In this document: piece after piece, positions 13,662 through 22,928 of the stretch
Layout of the letters: every line of letters starts with the position of its first letter
How positions within the stretch are numbered: position 1 is the stretch's first letter
DNA from: Streptomyces sp. SDr-06
Lineage (GTDB): Bacteria; Actinomycetota; Actinomycetes; Streptomycetales; Streptomycetaceae
Direction of reading: 5' to 3'
Assembly: GCF_003324565.1 (NCBI RefSeq)
Contig: NZ_QOLA01000015.1
Span: 124,001-188,000 of the forward strand
DNA length: 64,000 nt
Notes under the pieces: generated by a model
Told to the model about the DNA's origin: nothing
Database searches by the model: none
The model's input: only the letters and a program-made list of their open reading frames with translations
Made by a program: the position numbers and the translations under genes

Positions 13662-14477
13662 TCAGGCGTCCCGCCGCTTGAGCGCCGCTCCCGCCCCGGC
13701 CAGCGCGATCAGCGCGTACAGGCAGAAGAAGGCGAACCCGGTCCATGGGGCCAGCGTATGCGGCTCCTGATGGATGTGGAGCAGCCCCTGCCCCGCCGTG
13801 CTCGGCAGGTACGGGTTGATGTGCTGGAACCAGGAGGAGGGCAGGGCCTCCGCGAGCACCGGCAGGACGAGCAGCACGCCGAACACGGTGGCGATGCCGC
13901 CCGCCGTGTTGCGGATCAGCGCGCCGAACGCCACCCCGAGCAGACCCACGACCGTCAGGTACAGCCCGGCACCCAGGACCGCCCGCAGGACGCCGGGGGC
14001 GCTCAGCGACGTGCCGAGGTGGTGGCCGGACATCGCGGCCTGGCCGACGAGGAAGGCCACCAGCGAGGCGACCGTCATCAGCAGCCACGCCACCACGCCG
14101 TACACCAGCGCCTTGGCCCACAGCACGGGCAGCCGGCGGGGCACCGCGGACAGCGAGGCACGGATCATGCCGGTCGCGTACTCGCCGCTCACCACCAGGA
14201 CACCGAGCACGCCGACGGCGAGCTGGGCCAGATAGAAGCCGCGCAGGCTGACCAGGGTGGGATCGAAGTGGGCCTTCTCGTCGGCGGGCAGATGCGCCCA
14301 GCGGTCGGCCGTGAAGTAGCTGAACAGCAGGCCGAGGCCGATCATCGCGAGGACGGCGGCGAGCAGCGTGAACAGGGTGGAGCGCAGCGACCGCAGCTTG
14401 ATCCACTCGGAGTGGATCACCCGGACCTGGGTCACCTCCCCGCGCGCCGAGGCGGGGATGATGGATGCCGTCGTCAT
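13662..14477 (-). CDS. ABC-2 type transporter permease
   Basis: 271 residues with about six hydrophobic segments, starting with VIHSEWIKLRSLRSTLFTLLAAVLAMIGLGLL, the usual N-terminus of Streptomyces ABC-2 permeases paired with CcmA/NatA-type ATPases. SGEYATGMIRASLSAVPRRLPVLWAKALVYG is a typical cytoplasmic loop. Its ATG overlaps the stop of the ATPase gene (ATGA), so they form a transporter. A 97-bp gap, without a clear terminator, separates it from the histidine kinase gene. Confidence 0.9.
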   Translation of the reverse strand: MTTASIIPASARGEVTQVRVIHSEWIKLRSLRSTLFTLLAAVLAMIGLGLLFSYFTADRWAHLPADEKAHFDPTLVSLRGFYLAQLAVGVLGVLVVSGEYATGMIRASLSAVPRRLPVLWAKALVYGVVAWLLMTVASLVAFLVGQAAMSGHHLGTSLSAPGVLRAVLGAGLYLTVVGLLGVAFGALIRNTAGGIATVFGVLLVLPVLAEALPSSWFQHINPYLPSTAGQGLLHIHQEPHTLAPWTGFAFFCLYALIALAGAGAALKRRDA

Positions 14478-15418
14478 GCCGCACTTCCTTCGCTGCCCGC
14501 GGCGACCAGCTCGGGCGCCGGGGCCTGGTACTCCACGGAGTCCCTGGTGAGTTCCATGAAGGCCTCTTCGAGCGAGGCCTGCTGCGGGGTGAGCTCGGCC
14601 AGCGCGATGGCGTGGTCGGCCGCGATCCGCCCGATCCGGTCACTGCTGAGCCCGCTGACCTCGAGGACCCCGGGCTCCTGCGAGGCGACGGTGACGTCGG
14701 GACCCGCGAGCAGGCCGCGCAGCTTCTCCGCATCCTCCGTGCGCACCCGCACCACGTCGCCCGCGGCCTGCGCCGTGAACTCCGCGACGGAGGTGTCGGC
14801 GATCAGCCGGCCGCGGCCGATCACGATCAAGTGCTCGGCGGTGAGCGCCATCTCGGACATCAGGTGCGAGGACACCAGGACCGTACGCCCCTCGGCGGCG
14901 AGCCCCTTGAGCAGATTGCGTATCCACAGGATGCCCTCGGGGTCGAGGCCGTTGACCGGTTCGTCGAGGATCACCGTGGCCGGATCGCCGAGCAGCGCGC
15001 TGGCGATGCCGAGCCGCTGGCCCATGCCCAGGGAGAAACCGCCCACCCGCTTCTTCGCGACGGCACGCAGACCCACCAGGTCGATCACCTCGTCCACCCG
15101 GCGCGCCGGGATGCCCGTGGTGGCCGCGAGGGCCAGGAGGTGGTTGTGGGCGCTGCGCCCGGTGTGGATGGCCCGTGCCTCCAGCATCGCCCCGACCTCG
15201 TGCAGCGGAGCCCGGTGCTCGGCGTAGCGCTTGCCGTTGACGACCGCGTGGCCCGAGGTGGGTGCGTCGAGGCCGAGGAGCATCCGCATCGTGGTGGATT
15301 TGCCCGCGCCGTTCGGCCCGAGGAACCCGGTGACGATGCCCGGGCGCACCGTGAAGCTGAGGTCCTCGACGGCGGTGCGCTCGCCGTAGCGTTTGGTGAG
15401 GGAGTGGGCTTCGATCAT
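14474..15418 (-). CDS. ABC transporter ATPase, drug-export type
   Basis: 314 residues. Walker A GPNGAGKSTTM, signature FSLGMGQRLGIASALLG (LGMGQ in place of LSGGQ), Walker B ATVILDEPVNGLDPEG and H-loop VLVSSHLMSEMALTAEH. The variant signature and the ~100-residue C-terminal extension are usual in the DrrA/bacitracin-exporter-like group. It is the first gene of the exporter/two-component operon. Substrate unknown; a peptide antibiotic or lipid is typical for this group. Confidence 0.93.
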   Translation of the reverse strand: MIEAHSLTKRYGERTAVEDLSFTVRPGIVTGFLGPNGAGKSTTMRMLLGLDAPTSGHAVVNGKRYAEHRAPLHEVGAMLEARAIHTGRSAHNHLLALAATTGIPARRVDEVIDLVGLRAVAKKRVGGFSLGMGQRLGIASALLGDPATVILDEPVNGLDPEGILWIRNLLKGLAAEGRTVLVSSHLMSEMALTAEHLIVIGRGRLIADTSVAEFTAQAAGDVVRVRTEDAEKLRGLLAGPDVTVASQEPGVLEVSGLSSDRIGRIAADHAIALAELTPQQASLEEAFMELTRDSVEYQAPAPELVAAGSEGSAA

Positions 15419-15618
15419 GGAAAGTCCTTGCGGGAAACGGCATCGGGGTATCCGAAGCGGACGCTGCCCACGCTAGGCCCGCTTCCCCGGCCGGTACGAC
15501 GCCCCGAGGACCGACATTGCCCCGGCCTTCCTGCACCCCGGGATTGAACGCCCCTACACCCGGCGATGTACGGACCCCGACGGCTGACGCGGCACCGGCG
15601 CGCCAGGCACCCGCCCGG

Positions 15619-16962
15619 TCATGAACCTCCGTCCGTCCGTGAGGAGGAGGGCGGTTGCGTGGGCCCGGACGAGGTGGGCGACCCCTGCGAGGCCGAGGAG
15701 GGGGGCTGGGTGGCCGGCGAGGAGGGGGGCCGCGTGGTGGGCGACGAGGGTGAGGAGGGCGGGGCGGACGGCGGCGCGGGCGTGTGCGGGCAGGGTCCCG
15801 CCGAGGACGGGCCGGAGGGGGGCGAAACACACGGAGTCGGGCCGGGCGCCGAGGACGACTCGCCGACGGAGGGCGAGCCGGACGGGAACGAGGACGAGGA
15901 CGGAGAGGGGGGAGGCACCGGCGGCTTCGTCTCCGTGTCACCCGTGCCCGTGTCGCCCTTGTGCCGCTCGAACCAGGCACCGCTGTCCGGGTCGTACACG
16001 ACGAACTTGTGCACCACCTGCGCCGCGGGCGCCACGACGACGACGTTCGACGGCTGGTACCCGGGCCACGCCTCTCCCGTCCGCTTCGGTGTGCCCTTCT
16101 GGGCGACGGGCGGCAGCAGGGGGTTGCCGCAGGCGCAGCGCACCCGCGGCACGCCGCGGTCGTCGACGAGCACCGCCGTGCCGGCCTGCAGCACGGCCTG
16201 GTAGCTGGTCGCGGCGCCGTCGCGGTAGCCGTGGTTGGTCACGCGCGTGTCCAACCGCAACCGCACGGGTGTGAGCGCGCGCAGATAACCCGGCACGCCG
16301 GACGGTTCGATGGCGAGGACGGAGGCGAACGCCTTGTTCTTGGCCGGGTCCTTCTGGAGCGCGGCGACCTGTTGTTCCACGTCGCAGCTGCCGACCTTCT
16401 GGGTGCCGCCGTAGAGGCCGGGGGCGGCGCCGTCGACACCGCGCGTCACATTGGCCGAGGCCGACGCGCTCGGCAGCGCGACCGGGGAGGACGGCGTGGT
16501 GTCGCCGCGGGCCGTCGACCCGGTGAAGGGGGCGGGCCCCGACTTTCCCGCGGGCTGGAGGAGGACCTCGCCCGCGGCCTGCGGTGTGCTCTTCGACGAG
16601 CCGCCGGGGCGCGTGAGGACGACGGCCAGAACCGCCGCGGCCACCACGACGGCGGAGATCGCGGCGACGCGGGGCGCGGACTTCCACCACGGGCGGGACG
16701 GCCCGGGGCCCGCACCGGAGCCCGGGCCCGGTTCACCGAGTCCGCCGCCGTGCCCTCCGCCGCCGGCCGGACCGCTCGGCGGGCCGCCGCTCGGCGGGCC
16801 CGACGGCCGCCCGGCCCCGGGAGGCGGAGTCGAGCCGGCGCGGGTCGCGCCCGCCCGGGTGTCACCCGGCCCGGAGGGGCTCGGCTGCGAAGGGCCCGAG
16901 AGCGGGCCCGAAGGCGGTCCTGTGGGGCGTCCTGACGACGGCGGCTCGACGCTCACGACCAC
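15619..16962 (-). CDS. Membrane-anchored Pro/Ser-rich protein, probably DUF6777 family
   Basis: 447 residues. A Pro/Gly/Ser-rich cytoplasmic N-terminus (~90 residues) leads to one membrane segment (VAAISAVVVAAAVLAVVLT) and then an extracellular domain of ~250 residues. That domain contains SCDVEQQVAALQKDPAKNKAF, RVRCACGNPLLPPVA, PGYQPSNVVVVAPAA and FVVYDPDSGAWFERHKGDTG. The C-terminal ~90 residues are again Pro/Ser-rich. This matches my memory of the Streptomyces DUF6777 family, of unknown function. The linkers suggest it spans part of the cell wall. It is divergent from the membrane protein at 17135. Confidence 0.6.
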   Translation of the reverse strand: MVVSVEPPSSGRPTGPPSGPLSGPSQPSPSGPGDTRAGATRAGSTPPPGAGRPSGPPSGGPPSGPAGGGGHGGGLGEPGPGSGAGPGPSRPWWKSAPRVAAISAVVVAAAVLAVVLTRPGGSSKSTPQAAGEVLLQPAGKSGPAPFTGSTARGDTTPSSPVALPSASASANVTRGVDGAAPGLYGGTQKVGSCDVEQQVAALQKDPAKNKAFASVLAIEPSGVPGYLRALTPVRLRLDTRVTNHGYRDGAATSYQAVLQAGTAVLVDDRGVPRVRCACGNPLLPPVAQKGTPKRTGEAWPGYQPSNVVVVAPAAQVVHKFVVYDPDSGAWFERHKGDTGTGDTETKPPVPPPSPSSSSFPSGSPSVGESSSAPGPTPCVSPPSGPSSAGPCPHTPAPPSAPPSSPSSPTTRPPSSPATQPPSSASQGSPTSSGPTQPPSSSRTDGGS

Positions 16963-17134
16963 TTCTTCCGTGCGTAGGGAGATCCGGTCCGGGAGGTCCG
17001 CCGCAGGACAGTCCGCGGCGTACGTTTTGTCCCTCTATGCGCCCATTGTGTTCACCGGCTCCCCGGAGCCCGCAAGCTGACGCGGTCGGCCCTCCCGACG
17101 GGCGAGCCGCTCGGGCGCTGCTTAGCGTGACAAG

Positions 17135-18442
17135 GTGAGCGAGCAGACACCGCCCCGGCGGACAACGGCGCCCCGCGCGGAGCAGCGCGGGCGGGCACCC
17201 CATGGCTGGCCCCACGCCCTGGTGGCCGTGCTCGCCTCCGTGGTGACCATGGCCGTCGTCGCGGGCCTCGGCCTGTGGGCCGCGGGCGCCGCCGACCTGC
17301 CCGGCGGGGCGTTCCCGAGTGTCGTGGCGGCCGTCGTCGTGATGGCGGCGGGCGGTTCCGTGGGAGTCTCGGGTGACGCCGGAGCGATCGCCGACACGAA
17401 CGCCGGGTTCTCCGTGCTCCCGCTCTCCGTCGGCCTCGCCGGTGCGCTGGTGATGGCCGCCGGGTTCCTGCGGCCGCTGCGGCACCGGGCCGTCGCCGAC
17501 GCGAAGGAACTCGGCGGCTGGGCCGCGCGGATCGCGGTGCTCTGGCTCCTGCTCCTCATCGTCCTTGGCCTGCTCGCCCGGCACCGCTTCACGATCGCGC
17601 TCGGCAACAGCCCCGCCGCCGGCGTCGGCGACGTCCTGGACTCCACGCCCAAGGTCGGGTTCGAGGCCGACGTGCCGCTGACCCTCGTCTTCGGACTGCT
17701 GTGGCTCGCAGGCGTCCTCGCCGTGGTGCTGCTCGTCTCGCGCCGGGCGCCGCTCCCCGCGCGCCTGCTGCGCTTCCAGGAGTCGGTGCGCCCCGCTGCC
17801 TTCGCGATGGTGGTCCTGCTGCTGTCGTACGTCGCCCTGGGATTCGTCGCCGGGCTCGTCGTGGCGGTGACGCGCGGACATGCCGCCGCAACGTTCGCGG
17901 TCCTGCTGCTCGGGCTGCCCAACCTCGTCTGGCTCGCCTTCACCCTCGGCCTCGGCACGTCCTGGGAAGGCCGGGTGGACGGGCCGTTCGGACTGCCCGT
18001 GCCGCGGGTCCTGAGCGAGGTGCTGCGCACACCGGACGACTCCACGCTCAGCCTGAAGACGCTCGCCGGCCACGACGGCCGGGTGTGGTGGCTGCTGGTC
18101 GTCGCGGCGGTCCTGGTGCTGGGCGCCGCGTTCCTGATGGCCGCGCGGTCCCCGGTGCGGATGCGGGCCTGGCAGCACGCGGTGCACATGGCGGTGGCGC
18201 TGACTCTCACGGTGCTCGCCGTCTGCCTCCTCACCGGGATGTCCGCCCACTACGGCCTCTCGCTCCTCGGCATCGGGGACCTCGGCGGCGGGCTGTCCGG
18301 GCTGGTGGAGCTGAGGCCCCAGCTGTGGCGGGCCCTGGTTCTGGCCCTGGCCTGGGGGCTGGTGTCGGGGTTCCTCGGCGGGCTGCTCGCGCGGCCGGTC
18401 CACCGGCGCGGAAAGGTGGAGGCGGGCGCGGGCCCCGCCTGA
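17135..18442 (+). CDS. Polytopic membrane protein of the streptophobe type
   Basis: 435 residues with about ten hydrophobic segments and no recognisable enzyme motif. An Arg/Pro-rich cytoplasmic N-terminus (~25 residues) precedes LVAVLASVVTMAVVAGLGLWAAGAADLPGG. The pattern fits the actinomycete family that NCBI names streptophobe; function unknown. Start GTG 17135. The neighbourhood (Ser/Thr kinase, SH3-like protein, FHA-ABC transporter, anchored Pro-rich protein) suggests a cell-envelope role. Confidence 0.7.
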   Translation: MSEQTPPRRTTAPRAEQRGRAPHGWPHALVAVLASVVTMAVVAGLGLWAAGAADLPGGAFPSVVAAVVVMAAGGSVGVSGDAGAIADTNAGFSVLPLSVGLAGALVMAAGFLRPLRHRAVADAKELGGWAARIAVLWLLLLIVLGLLARHRFTIALGNSPAAGVGDVLDSTPKVGFEADVPLTLVFGLLWLAGVLAVVLLVSRRAPLPARLLRFQESVRPAAFAMVVLLLSYVALGFVAGLVVAVTRGHAAATFAVLLLGLPNLVWLAFTLGLGTSWEGRVDGPFGLPVPRVLSEVLRTPDDSTLSLKTLAGHDGRVWWLLVVAAVLVLGAAFLMAARSPVRMRAWQHAVHMAVALTLTVLAVCLLTGMSAHYGLSLLGIGDLGGGLSGLVELRPQLWRALVLALAWGLVSGFLGGLLARPVHRRGKVEAGAGPA

Positions 18443-18464
18443 GCCGGGCCGCCGTCGGCCCGGC
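18443..18464. terminator. Hairpin between convergent genes
   Basis: A perfect 8-bp GC stem (18443-18450 with 18457-18464) with a 6-base loop starts one base after the membrane-protein stop. The opposing kinase gene stops at 18498. Confidence 0.5.
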
Positions 18465-18497
18465 CCGCAGGACCGCCCCGCCCGGGCCGGGCCCCGG

Positions 18498-19514
18498 TCA
18501 GCCCGCCGGGCCCCGGAAGACCGGCCGCGCCCAGCGGGGCGGCTCGGGAGGCGCGCCGGGACCGGTCGGCACTCCCACCACAGGGAGGTCCACGCGCGTC
18601 GGAGGGTGGCCTGCCGCGATGTCTCCGGTGACCGCGGACCGCAGCGCGGCGGCGAACGCGAGGCAGGAGCCGTACCGGTCCTCGGGCGCCTTGGCCAGCG
18701 CCCGCGCGAGGACCGCGTCGAGGGCGGCGGCGACACCGGGCCTCTTCCGCGTCAGGCGGGGCGGCTCGTCGTACTGATGGGCCCACAGGAGGGCGAAGTC
18801 GTCGTCGCGCTGGAAAGGCGGGCCGCCGGCCAGGCTCTCGTACACGACGCAGGCGAGGCTGTAGACATCGCACCGGCCGTCCACCGGGCGGCCCGATATC
18901 TGCTCCGGGGCCACATAGTCGAGGGTCCCGACGAACTGGCCCACGGTCGTGAATCCGGTCAGCGAGAGCGACTTCTTCGTGAGGCCGAAGTCCGTGAGGT
19001 AGGCGTGCTCCGGGTGGTCGCTGTCCGTGCCCTTGGCCACCAGGATGTTGCCGGGCTTGACGTCGCGGTGGACAAGGCCGTGGTCGTGCGCCGCGTCGAG
19101 CGCGGACGCGACCTGCGTGGCGATGCGGAGGGCGGCTTCGACACGGAGCGGCCCCGCGTGGTCGAGCAGATGGCGCAGATCGCGCCCGGGGACGTACCGC
19201 ATGGCGATGTAGAGCACCCCGTCCGTCTCCCCCGCCTCGAAGACGGGCACGATGTGCGGGTGCTCGATCGCGGCGGCCACGCGGGACTCGTGCGTGAAGC
19301 GCCGGCGGAAGGTGTCGTTGCGGGCGAGCTCGGGGGCGAGCAGCTTCAGGGCCACGGTCCGGTCGAGGCGCAGGTCCTTGGCGCGGTAGACGACGGCCAT
19401 GCCGCCCCGGCCGATCTCGCCCTCGATCCGGTACCCCGCGATCCGCTGCCCGATCAGCTCGGAGGGCCGCCCGGCGTGCGGGCTCGGGACGGACTCCCCC
19501 GGTGCGCGCGCCAT
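18498..19514 (-). CDS. Soluble Ser/Thr protein kinase (Hanks type)
   Basis: 338 residues. The glycine loop is EIGRGGMAVVYRAKD, the ATP lysine lies in TVALKLLAPEL, the catalytic loop is GLVHRDVKPGNILV, DFGLTKK holds the metal Asp, and GTLDYVAPEQ is the activation/APE region. The kinase domain fills ~275 residues; the remaining ~65 are Pro-rich, with no transmembrane or PASTA segment, so it is cytoplasmic. Its start shares a base with the stop of the SH3-like gene, and the FHA-domain ABC transporter lies upstream in the same operon. FHA domains bind phosphothreonine, so the transporter is the obvious substrate. Confidence 0.95.
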   Translation of the reverse strand: MARAPGESVPSPHAGRPSELIGQRIAGYRIEGEIGRGGMAVVYRAKDLRLDRTVALKLLAPELARNDTFRRRFTHESRVAAAIEHPHIVPVFEAGETDGVLYIAMRYVPGRDLRHLLDHAGPLRVEAALRIATQVASALDAAHDHGLVHRDVKPGNILVAKGTDSDHPEHAYLTDFGLTKKSLSLTGFTTVGQFVGTLDYVAPEQISGRPVDGRCDVYSLACVVYESLAGGPPFQRDDDFALLWAHQYDEPPRLTRKRPGVAAALDAVLARALAKAPEDRYGSCLAFAAALRSAVTGDIAAGHPPTRVDLPVVGVPTGPGAPPEPPRWARPVFRGPAG

Positions 19515-20185
19515 CAGCCGTCACCGGGCCGGAGCGCCGGATCGGACGACTCGGGCGAAGGGGCCCCCGGCTCGACCACCCGCGTCGCTTCCTGCCCCAC
19601 TGCGGCGTGGGAATCCCGGACCACCTCGGTCCCCGCCGCGGCCGCGACCCCGTCGCCCCCCACGACCGCCGTCGCCCCGTCGCCACCACGCCCCTCGACG
19701 CTCGGCCCCTTTGCCGTCGCGTACGTGCTGAGCCGTGCCCCGTCGCAGTACACCCACCGCTCGTGTTCCGCGTCGTAGAGCCACACCGACTCGCCGTCCA
19801 CGACCAGCCCCACCCGCAGTCCGCGCGTCCGGCGCCGGAAGGACTCCCCGTCGGCGCTGCCGCCCGCCAGGTCCTCCGCCGCCCGCCGGTACCCGGCGAC
19901 GGCGTCCTCGGCCCTGGCCAGGAGCGGGCGCGGGTCGGCCGTCCGGGTCAACGGGCCGCCCGAGCCCGGCGGATCCCGCGGGACCGCGACCAGGAGCCGG
20001 CTGTCGACCCACGCCGACCAGCCGTTGGCGCAGACGATCCGGCCCCAGTCGCCGAGCCGGTCGACCAGTTGCACGGGCAGCAGCGCGTCCAGCGGCACCG
20101 TCGGACGGTCCGCGTCCGGCGCCTCCCAGGCGGACAGCCCGTCCTGGGGGACGACATGCGTGGGGCGGAAGTCCGCGGTGGTCAT
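19514..20185 (-). CDS. SH3-like domain protein
   Basis: 223 residues. The first ~70 look like an SH3-type fold (ADRPTVPLDALLPVQLVDRLGDWGRIVCANGWSAWVDSRLLV), matching the WSAWVDSR pattern of bacterial SH3b domains. A helical segment follows (PRPLLARAEDAVAGYRRAAEDLA), then a strand region (GLRVGLVVDGESVWLYDAEHERWVYCDGARL) and a low-complexity tail. There is no signal peptide, so it is probably cytoplasmic and an accessory or substrate of the kinase or ABC transporter. Located between them, it overlaps the kinase start and follows the transporter stop by 11 bases. Confidence 0.65.
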   Translation of the reverse strand: MTTADFRPTHVVPQDGLSAWEAPDADRPTVPLDALLPVQLVDRLGDWGRIVCANGWSAWVDSRLLVAVPRDPPGSGGPLTRTADPRPLLARAEDAVAGYRRAAEDLAGGSADGESFRRRTRGLRVGLVVDGESVWLYDAEHERWVYCDGARLSTYATAKGPSVEGRGGDGATAVVGGDGVAAAAGTEVVRDSHAAVGQEATRVVEPGAPSPESSDPALRPGDG

Positions 20186-20196
20186 CGCCGGCGCTC

Positions 20197-22560
20197 CTAC
20201 TTCCGCATCACGGCGGGTTCATGGCGGCGCAGCAGCCTCGCGACCGCGCATCCGAAGACGGCGCAGAGGGCGACCAGCATCCCCATGTTCAGGAGCCATA
20301 CCCCCGCGGAGTGCCTGAACAGCGGGTCGGCGGTCAGGTCCCCCGGCACGATCTGGCCGAGTCCGATGGTCCCCGCCATGGCGCCCAGCGCCCACCGCGA
20401 CGGCACGAGCCACGCGAGCTGCTCGATGCCGGGCACCCCGTTCAGCTTGAGGAGGGCGCCGCAGAACACCACCTGGACGATGGCGAGGAGCACGAGCAGC
20501 GGCATCGTCACCTCCTCCTTGCGCACGAGCGCCGACACGAGGAGCCCCAGCATCATGGCGGTGAACGCGAGCAGGGCCACCGCCAGGGCGACTTCCACCA
20601 GCGGTGGCAGGAGTACGCCCGCGCCGCCGGGCGCGTTGAGGTCCACACCGAGCAGAGCGACCAGGGTCAGGACGACGGCCTGCAGCACGGTGATGGTGCC
20701 AAGGACGACGACCTTGGACATCAGGTACGCCGATCTGGAGAGCCCCACGGCCCGTTCCCGCTGATAGATGACGCGTTCCTTGACCAGTTCCCGGACGGCG
20801 TTGGCGGCGCCGGTCAGGACTCCGCCCACGCAGAGGATGAGCAGCGCGTTCATCGCCGTGTCCTGCGTCAGCCTGCTCCCCGCGAGGGCCCGCGCCATGG
20901 CGCCCATCACGAACGGCAGCGCGATCATGATCGCGAGGAACGTCCGGTCCGCGCCGAGCGCGGCGGCGTATCGCCGTACCAGGGTGCGCAGTTGGGACCC
21001 CCAGCTCTGCGGCTTGGGCGGCGGCGTGAAGGACGCGGGGGCCGGGGCCCGCGTGAGGGGCGCGGGGTACGGCTGCGCGGAGGAGTTGGCGATGTAGCGC
21101 TGGTGGATCGGGGACTCCCGGTAGTCACGGGCCCAGTCCCGGTCGCGGTCGGCCTCGAAGGCTTCGAACGCCTCGGGCCACTCGGTGAAGCCGAGGAACG
21201 GGAGCGCGTCCCGCGGCGGTCCGTAGTAGGCGATCCTGCCGCCCGCCGCGAGCACCAGGAGCCGGTCGCACACGTCGAGGCTGAGCACGCTGTGCGTGAC
21301 GACGATGACCGTGCGGCCGTCGTCGGCGAGGCCGCGCAGCATGTGCATCACCGAACGGTCCATGCCGGGGTCGAGCCCGGACGTCGGCTCGTCGAGGAAG
21401 AGCAGCGACGGTTTGGTGAGCAGTTCCAGTGCGACGCTCACGCGCTTGCGCTGTCCCCCGGAGAGGCTGTGGATGGGCTGGCCGACGCGTTGTTCCAGAC
21501 CGAGTTCGCGGATGACCTCGTCGACTCTGGCCCGGCGTTCCGCCTTCTCGGTGTCCTGGGGGAAGCGGAGCTCGGCTGCGTAGCCGAGGGCGCGGCGCAC
21601 GGTCAGCTGGGCGTGCAGGATGTCGTCCTGCGGTACGAGACCGATGCGCTGGCGGAGCTCCGCGTAGTCGCGGTAGAGGTCGCGGCCGTCGTAGAGGACG
21701 GTGCCGCCGTTCGCGGGACGCAGCCCGGTGAGGGCGTTGAGCAGGGTGGACTTCCCCGCGCCACTCGGCCCGACGACGGCCAGCAGGCACTTCGCGCCCA
21801 CCGGGAAGGACACCTGGTCGAGGAGGGTTCTGCGGCCCCGGTCGACGGTGACCGTCAGTCCCTGGACGTCGAGCGACACCTCGCCCGTGTCGACGTACTC
21901 CTGCAGTTCGTCACCGACCAGGCAGTACGCGCGGTGGCCCACGCCCACGATGTCCCCCGGCGCGACCGGGGCGCGCGCCACCGGCTGGCCGTTGAGGTAG
22001 GTGCCGTTGTGGCTGCCGAGGTCGACGATCTCGTACGTACCGTCCGCGAGGAGTCTCAGTTCGGCGTGCCGACGGGAGACGACCAGGTCGTCGATGACCA
22101 CGTCGTTGTCGTCGGCGCGGCCGATCCGGACCGTGCGGGCGGGCAACGGGCGCACGGTCGTCGGTTGCCGGAAGGTGCCGGTCGCCGCGGGCATGCTGAC
22201 GGAGGAGGGACGCCCGGCGGGGACCGCATCGGGAGGGGCGCGGCCGACGAGCACCGCGCGGGGACCGTCCGTGACGTTGCCGAAGCGGATGACGCTGCCC
22301 GGCCCGATGTCCCCCTCCTGGATGCGCCGTCCGTCGGCGTACGTGCCGTTGGTGCTGTGCTCGTCCTCGATCGTCCAGTGATCGAGCTCGGCATGGAGAA
22401 CGGCGTGATGCCACGAGACGCGGTCGTCGTCGAAGACGATGTCGCTCAGGGGGTCGCGCCCCACGTGATAGTCCCGGCTCGGACTCATCACCGTGGAGCC
22501 GGTATCCGTCTCCAGGACGAGTTCGGGCGGGCTCACCGCGCGGGACCGCCACTCTCCCAT
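20197..22560 (-). CDS. ABC transporter with two N-terminal FHA domains (Rv1747-like)
   Basis: 787 residues. Two FHA domains come first: YHVGRDPLSDIVFDDDRVSWHHA...STNGTYADG at ~30-80 and VRIGRADDNDVVIDDLVVSRRHA...SHNGTYLNG at ~140-195. The ATPase follows, with Walker A GPSGAGKSTLLN, signature HSLSGGQRKRVSVALE and Walker B LLFLDEPTSGLDPG. The C-terminal ~260 residues hold an ABC-2 permease domain with about six membrane segments. M. tuberculosis Rv1747 has this architecture and is controlled by the kinase PknF; here a kinase gene lies in the same operon. ATG 22560 is chosen because the FHA domain begins soon after; the frame is open further upstream. Confidence 0.93.
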   Translation of the reverse strand: MGEWRSRAVSPPELVLETDTGSTVMSPSRDYHVGRDPLSDIVFDDDRVSWHHAVLHAELDHWTIEDEHSTNGTYADGRRIQEGDIGPGSVIRFGNVTDGPRAVLVGRAPPDAVPAGRPSSVSMPAATGTFRQPTTVRPLPARTVRIGRADDNDVVIDDLVVSRRHAELRLLADGTYEIVDLGSHNGTYLNGQPVARAPVAPGDIVGVGHRAYCLVGDELQEYVDTGEVSLDVQGLTVTVDRGRRTLLDQVSFPVGAKCLLAVVGPSGAGKSTLLNALTGLRPANGGTVLYDGRDLYRDYAELRQRIGLVPQDDILHAQLTVRRALGYAAELRFPQDTEKAERRARVDEVIRELGLEQRVGQPIHSLSGGQRKRVSVALELLTKPSLLFLDEPTSGLDPGMDRSVMHMLRGLADDGRTVIVVTHSVLSLDVCDRLLVLAAGGRIAYYGPPRDALPFLGFTEWPEAFEAFEADRDRDWARDYRESPIHQRYIANSSAQPYPAPLTRAPAPASFTPPPKPQSWGSQLRTLVRRYAAALGADRTFLAIMIALPFVMGAMARALAGSRLTQDTAMNALLILCVGGVLTGAANAVRELVKERVIYQRERAVGLSRSAYLMSKVVVLGTITVLQAVVLTLVALLGVDLNAPGGAGVLLPPLVEVALAVALLAFTAMMLGLLVSALVRKEEVTMPLLVLLAIVQVVFCGALLKLNGVPGIEQLAWLVPSRWALGAMAGTIGLGQIVPGDLTADPLFRHSAGVWLLNMGMLVALCAVFGCAVARLLRRHEPAVMRK

Positions 22561-22688
22561 GGCCTGAATTCTACCTATCCGCCCCTTTTGACGCCTGGGC
22601 TGAGGTCCTCGCGCACGCTCGGCCAGGACGAGCACGGGGGCCACTCCTCGCCGGGAAGCCCTACGGCGCCGGTCCCTCAGGGACCCCA

Positions 22689-22736
22689 AAAACGATCAAG
22701 GGCCGGTGTCGGATTGCTCCGACACCGGCCCTGATC
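22689..22736 (-). terminator. Strong intrinsic terminator of the tRNA-Pro gene
   Basis: A perfect 15-bp stem (22699-22713 with 22718-22732) with a 4-base loop, extended by GATC/GATC pairing around one bulge. On the minus strand it is followed by TTTTT at about 22688-22692. It terminates the tRNA-Pro transcript before the FHA-ABC gene. Confidence 0.85.
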
Positions 22737-22751
22737 TGCGACTCTTTCGAG

Positions 22752-22825
<74 letters not shown>

Positions 22826-22928
22826 ATGCCCGTCTGACCTGGGGTTTCCCCCGGCCGTTCGTGCATGAGAACAATACCGCACTTCCCCGGGTGGTCACGA
22901 ACCCCTTTCCCCCGGGGCCCTCGGCCGC

